Assembly: GCA_009733575.1 (NCBI GenBank)
Contig: ML769537.1
Location: 101,893 to 165,892 of the forward strand
Length of the DNA: 64,000 bases
Source of the DNA: Gymnopus androsaceus JB14
Taxonomy: Eukaryota; Basidiomycota; Agaricomycetes; Agaricales; Omphalotaceae
Reading direction: 5' to 3'
Below the pieces are notes generated by a model, which was given only the letters and a program-made list of their open reading frames with translations, did no database searches and was not told where the DNA came from. Each line of letters begins with the position of its first letter. The first letter of the stretch is position 1. Position numbers and translations under genes: made by a program. Positions 1 through 11,369 of this stretch are shown in pieces.

Positions 1-1015
1 CAGCAAATAAGGACATCGGCGCCGGCTGCGCGTGCCTGGCGAGCGACGAGGAGATACCAAAGGCTAGCGTCGATTTAAATCCATCGTCCGACGCAGGAGT
101 TGTAAGAGTCGCAGAAGTGGCCGCTTTATCCGTTAGCGTCTTTTCCGCTGGAATGCGTACTGACTCGGACTCGGAGGGTGGAGCTGCGGTTGATGCCTGA
201 GAGACTTTCTGATGCCGCTTGCCTGCGATATGGCTGGTTTTGCTGCTGATGTTCATCTTCAAGGTACAGACAGTGCAGTACCACTCAGACGTCAACGTCG
301 ATGCAGACCCCGTGACTGGTGAAGCACTGGTACCTTGGAGGTGCACATCAGACTCGGAGGGTATAGTAGGTCCTGGAACTGCGGTTAACGCCTGAGAGGC
401 TTTCTGATGTCGCTTTCCTGCGATATGGCTTAGTTTGCTACTGATGTTCATCTTCAGGGTACAGACAGTGCAGTACCACTCAGTCGGGCGATGAGTCGTC
501 GGTGTCGATGTCGATGTCGATGCCGTCACCGACGAAACCGCCACTGTTGTGCTGGGATGGCGAGCACTGGTACCCTGGACGTGCACATCACACTAGGTCA
601 TAGTATGGCCAAACGATTTCAACCAACATACCTTGTTTTGTTGAGTTGGAGACTCCGGACTGATGTTCCGATCTGTTTGAGCAGAGGCATCGGTTTATAA
701 AACATAGACATTATAGCAACACTAACCTCTTAACAACAACGTCTTCAATCGGTGCAGGAGCGCACAAATCGCTCTTTGCCTCTCTTGCTCGTTTCGGCAT
801 GGTAGTGGTAGATGATGAACTGCGTTTGTGGGAAGGATAAGCTTTAAGGTTACGTCTTGTCTTTGAATGCAGGTCACGATCTCAGTATAAATTGGTCTTG
901 ACGAGGGTATTGTGATTTTGCAGGCTTTCGATGTTGCTGAACATTCACTCAAAGCTTCGACGATTATGCCCACATCCGTCATGGATTTCGCGATGCTTGC
1001 TCGACCCTGTACCAA
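1..1015 (-). CDS. Protein with two U1/matrin-type zinc fingers, partial (C-terminus beyond left edge)
   Basis: Not visible as one ORF; assembled from three exons on the minus strand: about 1015-727, 672-632 and 592-1. The introns 726-673 (GTTAGT..CAG, 54 bp) and 631-593 (GTATGT..TAG, 39 bp) join in one frame. The last exon holds two copies of a zinc finger, C-x2-C-x11-H-x5-H (WYCTVCTLKMNISSK followed by SHIAGKRHQ), at about 480-410 and 283-212, separated by a Ser/Thr/Pro-rich linker. This spacing is that of U1/matrin-type fingers, which bind RNA or DNA in nuclear proteins. The frame stays open to base 1. The N-terminal exon is not recognised and its true start is uncertain: the ORF has no early ATG before MTDVGIIV, so another 5' exon may exist. 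The two finger units are nearly identical, so this is a recent internal duplication. Confidence 0.6.
170..592 (-). repeat. Internal tandem duplication of the zinc-finger unit (about 180-200 bp)
   Basis: Two diverged copies, roughly 592-360 and 345-170 on the minus strand, share the segment from 'gtgatgtgcac' through 'ggtaccagtgct' to the finger and the 'tctcaggc' stretch after it. The repeat is in frame, so it adds a complete finger to the protein. Confidence 0.75.
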
Positions 1016-1775
1016 GCTGTACCCTCGTTTTCACCAGCTGTTCAGTGTCGGCTAGTCTCCATCCACCTTCATCTCCGTGGTAGTACGTTCAAGTTCTGAA
1101 TCACATATAGGATTACTACCTGTACCTCCGCGTCTATGTTACTCGCGTCGATAATGTGCATGTGGGTAACGGTACTGCCCTTGGTAGAGATGAACGGCGG
1201 CTGGGATTACTCTGGCGAAGGCACGGAAAGATAGATAGATCAGAGTAAAGACGACCTTGCAACCAGTCGCGCAAGCCTATCAATTCCGAGTCATGGGTCT
1301 AGTTCAGTTGGTCTTGCGAAGAAGGGATGGAAGCTTGCCATTTCCTGTTCTGTCCTAGCGGTCTTTTGTTGGGAGAAAGAGAAGTCGGACACGAGCAGGA
1401 TACTTCGAATATACTGATCGTCGGGAATCATAATTTGACTGAGAAGGTGGGTTAGCAGAGCAAACAAAGCACTGAACGATGAACGATAAACAACGAAACA
1501 AAATGCAAGAGATACATAAGCACGTACATACAGATAATTGGCATAGCATACGCAAAATAACAACATTCAAGAAAGAAATACAATGATAAATGGTCGGAGA
1601 GAGAGGATTGAGATCGAAACTTCCACTTGCCACGTCTAGTCTTCTTCTTCTTCTTCCTCATCCCCTCCACATGTTCTCTCCTTTCGTTCCCTATCTCCAA
1701 ACCTATAGGCGTCGGCGAACCGTATAGTCCAAAAATGCGCGCACGAAAGACATTCGTAAAGTCATCAAAAGTCGC
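1016..1775. other. Intergenic region, no supported gene
   Basis: Several overlapping minus-strand ORFs of 82-92 codons lie between 1291 and 1700, but they are low-complexity (a CTT/TTC run at about 1640-1665) and have no recognisable domain. The stretch next to 1776 is probably the 3' untranslated part of the DUF6699 gene. Confidence 0.4.
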
Positions 1776-2563
1776 CTAGGCCATCAAATCCATAACAAAA
1801 ATATTGGGAGCCTTGTAACCCAGCCTAGAGATGGTGTAGGTGTCTTTCTTCTTGAGAGAGTCAAAGAAGGTGCGTTCGCGGAGCCAGTCTAAGGGTAAAG
1901 TGAGAAATGGAACCTTGGAGGCGAACACAGAGGCAACAGTAACACCGACCATATCTCTTAAATCTCGAAGGTGTCGCCTGGGGAGTATAATACTGTGCCC
2001 AGTTTCCTCCTGCTCCTGCGCCACGCATCGTCGACATGCGTTTGACTTGGTCCTGGAGTCTAGGCGGAAGGGAGGCGAATTCTGCGTCTGTTACATTGTG
2101 TTCTGCGTAGCTTAAGAGCGAGAGAGATGAGCGACGTATCCGATGCATTGAGTAGGAGGATGCCCACTCACTCCTTCCAAATCTGCGTACAAACATCACC
2201 CAAATTAACCCCCCTCTCATTCTTCACTATCGTACACCAAGGTGATATCTCGGTGATTATGATCAGTTGGGTTACGCGCGGAAGCGTGGCGGGCTCGTCT
2301 TTTGCGGTAAAAGCAAGGTCGCGGTCGCGTGAGTCCGGGTTGAAGCCGCCTGTTTGACCAGTAGCGATATTGAAAAGCAAATGGAAATCCCCGTGCGTCC
2401 CTTCCAGGATCGGGTTGAGTTGGAGTTCAGATTGGAGGAGGTAGAGGTCGGTTTGAGAGAGGACTGGGCCATCTGTAACCGTAATGTTAGCGTTAGCATG
2501 ACCAATATAGGATTAGAGGAACGCACAAGCAGACCCAGGAGCCCATTTGTTGACTGAATCCAT
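1776..2563 (-). CDS. DUF6699 family protein
   Basis: A complete minus-strand gene assembled from four exons. It starts with ATG at 2563 (MDSVNKWAPGSAY) and ends with the TAG at 1778-1776 (..NIFVMDLMA). Introns are GTGCGT..ACAG near 2526-2475, GTGAGT..AAG near 2171-2119, and GTCGGT..TAG at 1949-1889. The protein follows the DUF6699 pattern: the 'EPATLPRVTQLIII' strand, the 'SPWCTIVKN' core, 'GVNLGDVCTQIWKDYAE', 'TDAEFASLPPRLQDQVKR' and the C-terminal 'DWLRERTFFDSLKKK'. DUF6699 is a domain of unknown function that is expanded in Agaricomycetes. No signal peptide or membrane segment is seen. A degraded copy lies at 16.2-16.8 kb and a fragment at 3.2 kb. Confidence 0.8.
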
Positions 2564-3215
2564 CGTTGCTTCGCTTTAGTTTAGTTTATGCGTCTTCGTA
2601 GAGCTGGTTGAACTGAAGGAATGAAGGTAAATGGCCAAGAAGCAAGCACGAGGAGGATTCGATGCAGTGCTTGTTCAAGACGCGATCGATTGAACTGCCT
2701 CCGTCGGTCCGCCACAGATGAGATAAGATGAGCTGATAAGATAACGAGTGTCAAAGTCACTCCAACGAGTCCAACCAAATCTCTCCTCATCCTCCGAAAA
2801 AACAAGTCTCTGTCTCTTAATTCGGTCTCGGTCTCAGCACCTCAACTTTTAAATACAAGAAACTGCTTCTGCGAGTCTGCCTGGAGATCTACGGTCCAGC
2901 ACTGTGCATCGATTTAATTAATATGGTGTGATGGTTTCTCTCGTCGCCTTTGTGAGCTCGGCTCAAGCTCTATCGCTTCTCCGCTCTTATCCCCCTTCCT
3001 CGATCCAAACTCTACACCAATTCATTTGCCTCAAAGGCTTCGTCGATATGGCTTGGTCCGCCCTTGAGCCCATACTCCTACTCCTCCCTCCTCAATCTAA
3101 CAGCTTCACCCTTCGCTCCCCAATGGTTAGCAAACTCGAACGCCAATATGCGGCTCAATTTGACTCTGCCCAACGAATAACATAACTAGCTTGCGGTCAC
3201 GTCTGCTCTGCTCAC
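2564..3215. other. Upstream region of the DUF6699 gene; no supported gene
   Basis: The 60 bases next to the DUF6699 start (TTCGCTTTAGTTTAGTTTATGCG) are also found next to the 16.8-kb pseudogene, so they belong to the duplicated unit. The plus-strand ORF 2928-3185 has no recognisable similarity. Confidence 0.4.
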
Positions 3216-3302
3216 GAGACTGGCTCCCCGAACGCACCTTCTATGACACGCTCAAGACAAAAGGAATCTGGACCGTGTCTAGGTTTAGATACAGGTTTTT
3301 GT
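3216..3302 (+). pseudogene. DUF6699 C-terminal fragment
   Basis: The plus strand encodes DWLPERTFYDTLKTKGIW followed by TVSRFRYRF and a stop. This matches the last exon of the DUF6699 gene at 1.8 kb (DWLRERTFFDSLKKK..YTISRLGY). No upstream domain sequence is visible, so it is a relic in inverted orientation to the intact gene. Confidence 0.7.
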
Positions 3303-4017
3303 GATGGGAGACCAACCGAACCAGACCCAGTAATAAACCATTCTCATCCTTACGATCCCGATTGCTTGGCTCTAGCTGCCTTGAAGTAGTCTTTGAGATT
3401 ATTATGGCTGTCCATTAGGTGTCTCGGACGATCATATCCATTTCCTACTAGTTATTACGAATCTCAAACACGTCCGTCTTCGATACGGGGAAGAGATGAG
3501 GTATGTCTGCGTTTTTCATCTCTCTCTGCATGTGTTTCGTCGACTGACTTAGTCCCTCTCTCTACGATTGGTATTACCTCAGCCTCAGATACGCAGAAAC
3601 ACGCCGCATACACATACAAAGACACCGAATTCGAGCCATAAATTGAGCGACCTCAAGAGATTGAGGTGTAGTTGGCTCTTGCATCTTTCTAGATCGATTT
3701 TGAGGTAGGATTCAAAGAAAGTTGGAAAGGGAAAGGATGAATCGCAGGAAAAACGATTATAAGGAGGCCTTTAAACGGTGCGTCTCAGAACTTGAAGAGT
3801 TGCCATAATCATCAGGTGAAGCCCCAGCCTGATCCTTGCTTTACATTAACTCACCGGTAGTAACTTTACGTTAGACCTCACTCTCCAGCTGCAAAATTCC
3901 CATTAAGCTCTACGATTCTTCAAGAAGGCGTTTCCCAAAGTCAAGCGCGGGTAGTAGTTCAGGCATCAGATTATCAAGCTGTAGTGTAAAGGACGGAAGG
4001 AAACAGTCGAACACTAG
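3303..4017. other. Intergenic region, nothing recognised
   Basis: Only short ORFs without similarity (for example 3393-3641 plus). No element ends or RNA gene seen. Confidence 0.4.
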
Positions 4018-4305
4018 TTAATGGGATGGTATACGAAGAACTATGACTTGCCCAAGTCGGTCCTACGCACCAGTCATACTGGGCGACTCTGACGAATTAT
4101 ATTTTCGCGGCTCTCCGCTTCATCCTCTTCTGTCCTAATTTTAACTTGCTCGGGACTCGTTAATGGGATGGTACTGTATACGAAGAACTATGACTTGCCC
4201 AAGAACTGGTCGGTCTTACGTACCGGTCATACTGGGCGACTCTGACGAATCATTTTTTGGCGGCTCTCCGCTTCATCCTCCTCTGTTCCGATTTTAACTT
4301 GCTCA
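4018..4305 (+). repeat. Tandem duplication of about 140 bp
   Basis: Two copies, 4018-4152 and 4159-4305, start with GTTAATGGGATGGTA and end with TTTTAACTTGCTC. They differ by small indels (an extra CTGT and an extra AACTGG in the second) and scattered substitutions. Non-coding; lies about 330 bp upstream of the Old Yellow Enzyme gene. Confidence 0.85.
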
Positions 4306-4632
4306 GCCTCTTAGTCAGTGACTATCGGAGTCGACCCCGGGAGACCCCACGCCTCAGGGTGTGCTTGCAGTGATTCCTAATACAAGTATAGGTAAACGGT
4401 CTCCTCTGCTATGTCAGAACGGACAGAAGAAGATGAGTCATTGGTTCAATTTGCTCGCCATCTTCTCTCATCCGAGTCATCAGTATCGCTGCTCACCAAT
4501 GTGACTGCATAGGCAAACTACTAGCTGCTCCTTGCGGACCTACGATATTTCCGGAGTATCGTTGTGGGTTATAAGCCCACTTCTACAAGTCTCCCAGTCT
4601 CCAATCGTCAACTTCAACTGCCAGCTCAAACA

Positions 4633-5977
4633 ATGTCTTCCAATACTCCTGCCCTTTTTCAGCCGGTCAAGATTGGAGCACTTACACTCCAGCATCGCAT
4701 TGTCCATGCTCCCCTTACTCGATTTCGAAACACCAAAGATAATGTTCCACAGACGGTGATGACCGAGTACTACTCTCAGAGAGCGGGTATTCCGGGAACG
4801 CTAATCATTGCTGAGTCGACTTTCATTGCCCAGAAAGCGGGTCTTTACTATAATGCGCCTGGCATCTGGAACGATGCTCAAATTGCCGGATGGAAGGAGG
4901 TAAATCCTGACAGAGCTGAACGTAATTTTACCAGAGCAGCCTCTGATCAAGTTGTCCCTTCTAGATCACCGATGCAATCCATTCCAAAGGCTCAGTTGTA
5001 TATCTTCAACTCTGGGCTCTAGGACGCTCAGCGGATGTCGAAGCTCTCCATGCTGCAGACCCCAAATATCCTTTCGTCTCTGCCTCTGATCTCCCATTGT
5101 CGCCGGATGCAGAGATCAAGCCACGTCCTCTATCAAAGGACGAGATTCAGGAGTACGTCTCCCTTTACTCTACTGCCGCATCCAACGCAGTGAACAAAGC
5201 TGGATTCGATGGCGTGGAGATCCTCTGCTCTAGCGGATACTTGCTTGATCAGTTCTTGCAGGACATGAGCAATAACCGTACGGATGAGTACGGCGGAAGC
5301 GTAGAGAATAGGTGCAGATTTCCTCTGGAGGTCACCCAGGGAATTGTAAAGGCCATAGGAGAGGAGAGAACCGGGGTCAGAGTTTCCCCCTGGAGTCCAT
5401 ACCAAGGTATACGTACAATGCTTGCTCCCGGCTGTATCAGCACTAACGTTCGCTGAAAATCAATAGGCATGGGGATGAAAGATCCAGTCCCGACCTTTTC
5501 CTACTTTGTCTCGCGAACTCAAGGCCCTTTATCCCAAACTCGCGTTTCTACATGCGGTTGAACCTGGTGCTTCTGGAGGCGACTACGCTGATGTGACGCC
5601 TTCGATGTCTAATGAATTCATCCGGGACATCTGGCTCCCTCGACTTCTGATAACTACAGGTCGCTACCAACGTGATACCGCGCTCAAAGCTGCAGAGAAG
5701 GCTTTGAGTAGAGTCAAAGATGCAGGTCAGGCAGCAGACGTCGTAGGTGAACTTATTGGGTTTGGAAGGAACTTTTTGGCAAATGTGAGCTGCGAGATCT
5801 GAATGATATACGACAAGTTGACTGATTGTCATCATTGGCAAGCCCGATCTTCCTGCTCGTTACAAGCTAGATCTTCCTCTCAACAAATACGACCGGAGCT
5901 CTTTTTACCTTCACGGAGACACGACCGGCAAAGGCTTCACTGATTATCCATCGTATAGTGACAAACTTGATGTTTGA
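4633..5977 (+). pseudogene. Old Yellow Enzyme-like flavin oxidoreductase, frameshifted and lacking the catalytic pair
   Basis: Four exons: 4633-4899, 4965-5406, 5467-5784 and 5843-5977, with canonical introns. The roughly 387-residue product has the usual size and order of NADH:flavin oxidoreductases (FMN-binding TIM barrel reducing activated C=C bonds): HAPLTRFRNT near the start, YYSQRAG.PGTLIIAEST, GYLLDQFL and SNNRTDEYGGSVENR in the middle, LHAVEPGASGG, then IGFGRNFLANPDLP and a C-terminal FTDYPSYSD. Two defects are visible. Near 5504-5512 the frame must change between ..TFSYFV and SRELKALYP, consistent with loss of two bases from a CTCT run. The HxxN (or HxxH) pair that binds the substrate carbonyl is replaced: the stretch at 5220-5240 reads I-L-C-S-S-G-Y instead of I-H-G-A-N-G-Y. 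I therefore infer a non-catalytic relic unless the indel is a sequencing error. Confidence 0.75.
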
Positions 5978-6348
5978 GATACGAATTTACGTTTACTTGT
6001 GATAGTGTTGTATCTGCTATCTCGTTAGGATATTGCGAAAGTTTTCAACACGACCTTCAACAGATCGTTGGAATAGATAGCGCATTTCTTTCTTGTACAT
6101 AATCTTCAACAGATTTTCAATGGATATCTAAACTTCACAATCGCTTCCATGGTGTGAATCAAGCACTCAAAGCTGAGAGGCATTGCCTAGTAACAACATC
6201 TAGCCAACATCTTGAAAAAAAAATCCATCTGGCGCTCTGAGAAACTTATTTTAACCATGTGTGCCATCTGTTTGATTTCCCATGTTACCAATTTCTCTGG
6301 TGTAACCCACACAAATCCAAGCTGGTCCCCATCCTTTGAGACTTCTTC
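5978..6348. other. Intergenic region, nothing recognised
   Basis: Downstream of the oxidoreductase gene the base composition becomes AT-rich and transposon-like; no gene supported. Confidence 0.35.
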
Positions 6349-6515
6349 AAGAGATGGGTGGGACAACAGAGTGGAACTATACATGATTTCAGGAACATTT
6401 CAAAAGATGAATATGCATAAGCAGTGGATCCTTCAAGAGACGGGTGGGACAACAGAGTGGAACTATACATGATTTCAGGAACATTTCAAAAGATGAATAC
6501 GCATAAGTAGTGGAT
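6349..6515 (+). repeat. Two tandem copies of an 86-bp unit
   Basis: The unit runs from AGAGAYGGGTGGGACAAC to AAGCAGTGGATC and repeats with a period of 86 bp and only a few substitutions. It is almost perfect, so it is recent. Confidence 0.85.
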
Positions 6516-7355
6516 CAGAGATCACTGAGGGCATGGGACGCCAAGACAGGAAGAACTCTGCTCAAGTACTCATTCATGATGTCTGCTTGACCAGTACCAG
6601 CAATCAGGACCTTGCTTGAACGCATCAACCCCCGAGTCAGTAAGATCAAGAAGGTTCAGAAAGTTAATGGCACCAGGATACATACTATACAGTGAGGATA
6701 GGAACATACGAGAGCTTCGCTTAAGTGCCTCCCTGCCGTTAATAAGTGCACGTGTTGATTCCGCTCCAGTAGCCTTTCCTGGGTGACTTGTTCAATTGAC
6801 AATCCTGTGTGTATAGCCATGAGGGGAGTAAAAATTTGACATTGTTTCCTTTCCTCATCATTGCAAGTACATAGTATAAGCATGAGCTTCAGAGTATGTA
6901 TGAACACATAACTATTCTGCCTAGGATGCGCAAACAAGCACCCTGACACTCCTGGCACTAAACTAGAATCTAACAGCAGCGCATCCCCTGAGCCCCATCC
7001 ACACATCCCTCCCAGAAAAACACTTCTTCGGAAGCTCCACCGCTCTGGGGTGGTTCCAGAACTGAGTGAGCATTCATGTCCGAGTCAATTCACTAGCCAC
7101 CTAATCCTGCTTCCAAATTTTTTGAATACAGACAGAAAGAGGACTGGTACTGTGGCAGTGGCCCAGGAGTGCTAGGGATATGTGCACTTCACCTCTCTGC
7201 CATATTGCCAGCTACTCAGAACCATTGTAAACAATGTGCTGAGAACAGATGTCCTGAGACAGTAAAGACTGCTCAGGATCAGATGCTTTGATTTAATTCT
7301 CAGCTTTATTTTAGTACTCCTCTCATGCAAATGCTGCCCTATGAACCTCCCTCAG
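6516..7355. other. AT-rich region without a supported gene
   Basis: Minus-strand ORF 6656-7006 has no similarity that I recognise. Likely transposon-derived or decayed sequence. Confidence 0.35.
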
Positions 7356-8238
7356 ATCAGCAAAAACTGTTTTGAGCCCAGGAGGATCTGAAGTCTCCTA
7401 GGCCTCTTAGGCAGCCTGAGGCATCCTAGTTGGCCCAGGAAAAGGGGTAAAACTTTGGACACCTCAAGTATCCTCTACAAAAGTATTAGTTTTCTCTAAA
7501 CATGTAAGAATTGTCCAGCATTATTTAAACACATCTAAACAGAGTCATATTGTTTAAACATAATTAAACGAAACTAAATATTTACATAGAGCCTGAACAG
7601 GGCATCGTAGGTAAAAAACTGACACCTCCCCCCTGCCCCGTATGTTGGACTACTATCTCACTCCATTCTTTCCCAGGCCCTTAGTAGTCATCCTGAGACT
7701 GCACAGCTTCATTAACAGTGGGCAAGCCCCGCACCCCAGACTTCATCCTTACCACTAACCCTAAACACCTAATCCCTAACCTCCTAACCCACCTACACCT
7801 AGGTCATGTGTGGACCTTAACTTTTCCACAATCACATGACTATATCTCACAGCATATTATTGACATGTTTGATTTTTTTCTTTGATATTACTAGTGAGTC
7901 ATTGGATATTAGCTAGTGAGTCATAGTCATGTGATTGGTCACATGATTAATCACATGACCAGACTCTCCTCCCCTCTAATATGTGAAGAAAATTGTTATT
8001 TAAACAGAGTGTTTAAATGTGTTTAAAAAATAATGGACAGTCCTCATCTGTTTAGATAAAACTAAGCTTAATTCTTGTATCCTAGTCATCCTAGGTGTCC
8101 CAGGACACTGCGGATGACTAGGATACCTGAGGTGTCCAAAGTTTTGCCCTTTTTCCTGGGCCAACTAGGATGCCTCAGGTTGCCTAGGAGGACTAGGTGA
8201 CCTTGGATCCTCCTGGGCCCAAAACAGTTTTTTCTGAT
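7356..8238. mobile_element. Non-autonomous DNA element with terminal inverted repeats of about 120 bp
   Basis: The left end (ATCAGCAAAAACTGTTTTG.., 7356 onwards) and the reverse complement of the right end (..CAAAACAGTTTTTTCTGAT, to 8238) match over at least 115 bp, including the CCTGAGGCATCCTAGTTGG and AAACTTTGGACACCTC segments. The centre is AT-rich with GTTTAAAC-like repeats and has no coding potential. No clear target-site duplication was found. I read it as a MITE-like element of about 880 bp. Confidence 0.7.
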
Positions 8239-8281
8239 GGCCTGCTGAGCTAGCCACTGAGAGAATGAATCCCTCCATACT

Positions 8282-9073
8282 CATCAGCAAAACCTGTATT
8301 TTTGCTGGAGCTGCTGGAGCATCCAGAGAATTGAATAAGTCTCCAGAGAGCTCTGGAGAACTCTGGAGACTCTGGAGAGAACAAAGCTTTAGTTGCTGAT
8401 TGATGGTACTTTGAGAATGATTGAACTTTCCTTTTTTGGAGCTAGTCTGGCTGTCAGCCAGAGTAGCACCAAAAATGATGGCCTTGAGTGCCCTCAACAT
8501 AATGATGGTTGCCATCAGCAACTCCTTGTGTCATCAACAATGCTGTAAACTATCAGGAAGTGATATAAAATGCATGGGCTTTCAACTTTTGCCGAAGATG
8601 AACTTGTATTTTTTTTTCCCCTTCTCCCACTGTTGCAACGTTCGTTCCTTTCACCGTAAGTTTCACTTTCACATAATGTTGCTTTTTAGAGGTGATTTCC
8701 AGAAATGCAGAAGGGTTTGTGCAATGGAGGCAGAAATTGAGAAGAGCACTATGGAAACATTGGGAGGGGAAAAACAGAACACTCATCCAGTACTTGCCAC
8801 TTATTACTACTACATAATAATAACTGCTGCAGTACACCTAAATATTGTCACAGTACATAAAAATGATGAATATAAAATTTCTATTATTAATGCATGGTTA
8901 CACAACATGGAAGCTTGATTGAATAGCCCTCTGGAGGTCTCCAGAGGTCTCCAGAGGTTTATATTGGTCTCTGGAATAGGTAACCTTGCTCCAGCTGCTC
9001 CAGAAGCTACAGGTGCTCTGGAGATCTCTAGAGATCACCCAGGTTTTGGCAAAACCAAACTGTTTTGCTGATG
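8282..9073. mobile_element. Non-autonomous element ending in CATCAGCAAAAC
   Basis: The left end CATCAGCAAAACCTG at 8282 and right end GTTTTGCTGATG at 9073 form a short inverted repeat, and both ends are rich in short CTCCAGAG/CTCTGGAG palindromes. The ends belong to the same family as the nested pair at 11.8-12.7 kb. Interior ORFs (for example 8421-8918) show no domain. Confidence 0.6.
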
Positions 9074-9963
9074 CTATGTGACCACTTGTTCCTACTAAGT
9101 CCACTTTCTATCAAATCTTCTATCTATATACTAATAAATGCAACTGCAACACTTGCCTGATGCTTTGTTGCTTCATATCTGACCCATTGTGGCTCCACTG
9201 TGACTCCTGGTGTTACAGTAATATTTTGGGGATGTTGATGGGGTTGTTTTGTGACAACAGAGTTGTCAAACAGAATAATCCAAACTTGCGAGCCATAGTA
9301 ATACTCACTGGCAATGGTCAAGAACAGGACACTTTGCCAGAGAAACTTGAAGTTAGTAGGAGATGCCAGTGGGTGAATGATCAGTTGGTGCAGAACAAAT
9401 AAGGGTAGGCAATGTAATTTTTTAAGTAGCCATCTTGTTATTGATGGTGAAACAAGACAAGAGATAGTGGAATTTGCCCTTGAGATTGCACTGAGCATTA
9501 GCTCTAGAGAAACCTCAGATTTTATGTCAAAAAAAAGAGCGAGATTGAACCAATATTAACACTAAACTACCATGCATCATAAAACTCAATCCCAACATGC
9601 CTCAAATCTAATTTTATTCTACCGTCGAGTTCAGTTTCCGCTAAAGTAATAGAGATCCCCACCGTATGATTTACGGTGCTTTACGGGTACCTCCCGGACC
9701 GTACCCGTAACTGTAAGGAATATTTCAAGAGTATGGTATGGGTACTTTTATTGATTTCATTGTCCGATTTAAAGATGCTGTTCTTTGGAATTATCTCATC
9801 CGAAAAAAAAATCAGATAGGCTATATTGCTAAAATAGGATAAACTGTTACAAAGGTCACATCACTTGATGAGGCAGAGACTCTTTAATTATAATCTAATG
9901 CACAGTACCAAAATTGTAAATATTAAGCACAAGGTACAGCAGACTGCCTATTCCTCAGTGCAC
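9074..9963. other. AT-rich region with a small hairpin, no supported gene
   Basis: A short hairpin (TACGGGTAC / GTACCCGTA) lies at 9682-9709. ORFs at 9124-9559 on both strands have no recognisable similarity. Confidence 0.35.
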
Positions 9964-11369
9964 TCAGCCTGAGATATGAGCAGGAGTAAATTCCTGGGGG
10001 AGTTGTTGTATGGTGGGTGTTTCAACTTCTGAAGAGTGAAAGCTTTGCGGATATGTATTTCCTGTTTGGACCAAGATAAGGAGAGCAACTGGATTCAGTG
10101 CCTGTGAAGTACAGGGAAAAAAAAACAAAGCCTGATCAGTGATGGAAATTGGAAGTATATATAATATCACACTTACAGAACAGTATTGGAAAAGAATTGT
10201 AATCAATGAATTGGCATTGTCAACAGGGGAAAGTTCAGTTGCATGCATATCCAATATTATGAAAATGATGCTACATATCTGTTAATCTAAGTGTGAACAT
10301 ATTTGGTTTCAAAGTGATCAAGAAGATCACAGACCTGAGCCACACCAAGGATTGCACCAGACTCGACAAAGAGTAGAAGGATTGTTTCTACGGGTGTTTT
10401 TTTATTAAGTGAGATTGTCTGGATTGACTTGTGATGTGTCCTGAATGACTTAGGGTGAGTATTGTCAATAATAATATACAAATTAATTGTGTGCACCATG
10501 CCCGATAAGCTATTAACATTGTTGCAATTGTATTGACTGTCAGGCTCAGCACAATGCACACCCAATCTAATGTGACAAGACTTCCTGTGCCTGGATTGAT
10601 GTTTGCTTCACTATCCCGAATGGCATCAGCAAGGCTGATACCTGCCACATTTCTGTCAGTGAAACAACCAAGGATAACCATTGAAAAATCACACCTATGT
10701 CCAGCAGAAGGAATATTATTAGAGTCCATTTAATAACCCTGTTGTCTGCCCAAATTGCCCAAACTCTCCAGACAACAACTCCATCCCCCATCAAAATCTA
10801 TGTATTAAAACAATGTATCTGTTTTTTTTATCTAAGTATTATGTTGAAATTTGAAACTCACAAGAAGAGTGTAACAGTTTTCCCCCACAATGTTGCCCCA
10901 GATTTCTGTTGATTGTGAGTTTGCAGCCATCTCTTGCGCAGCAAGCCCTCCTGGAAGTGACAACACGAAACCAAACTTGACAAGGATCAAGATTTCTATG
11001 ATTTCTATGCAAATGTTAAGAACGGTCATAACAAATCCTGCCAGGAAAACTATGATCATTGTTTTATGTGACCATCCATTATTTTCTCTATGTCTGAAAT
11101 GTGGATCAGAATACCCTAGCATATGGCAGGTCTAAGATACAGTACTTAGTTGGAGTGTGATACTTACAGAAGAATGTGTATACCAAAGACAAAAGCCAGT
11201 AAATAAACACCTATAACAGGTCAAACAAGACAAGAGTTCTGTGTAAGTATCAAACTGTATGTATAATATATGCCTTACCAAACAGTGCGCACTCAAAAAT
11301 GAGACAACAAAAGTTCTCAAAGTTAACAAGTGCAGCAAATGCAATTTGTTGTGCCTCCTCTGGTGTCAT
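9964..11369 (-). CDS. Seven-transmembrane protein of a basidiomycete-specific family
   Basis: A minus-strand gene with about eight exons, starting with ATG at 11369 (MTPEEAQQIAFAALVNFEN). Features in order: FCCLIFECALFG; exon GVYLLAFVFGIHIL; FGFVLSLPGGLAAQEMAAN at about 10950; the helix GDGVVVWRVWAIWADNR; KWTLIIFLLLDIG; LDWVCIVLSLTVNTIATML; YRAW; ETILLLFVESGAILGV; and LNPVALLILVQTGNTYPQS before the stop at 9964. These are hydrophobic helices with the conserved motifs of an orphan Agaricomycete membrane family whose function is unknown; I cannot give a Pfam name. Most junctions are canonical (GTAAGT..TAG, GTGAGT..CATAG). The join of exon 2 to exon 3 near 11165-11120 does not keep frame with the obvious sites, so a small indel or an unseen exon is possible. 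The gene sits between transposon remnants. Confidence 0.7.

Noticed and set aside
1291..1700. Three overlapping minus-strand ORFs
   Set aside because: Low-complexity (CTT)n region with many hydrophobic shadow frames; no splice or domain support.
8421..8918. 165-codon plus-strand ORF
   Set aside because: Lies inside a non-autonomous element, with low-complexity composition and no domain.
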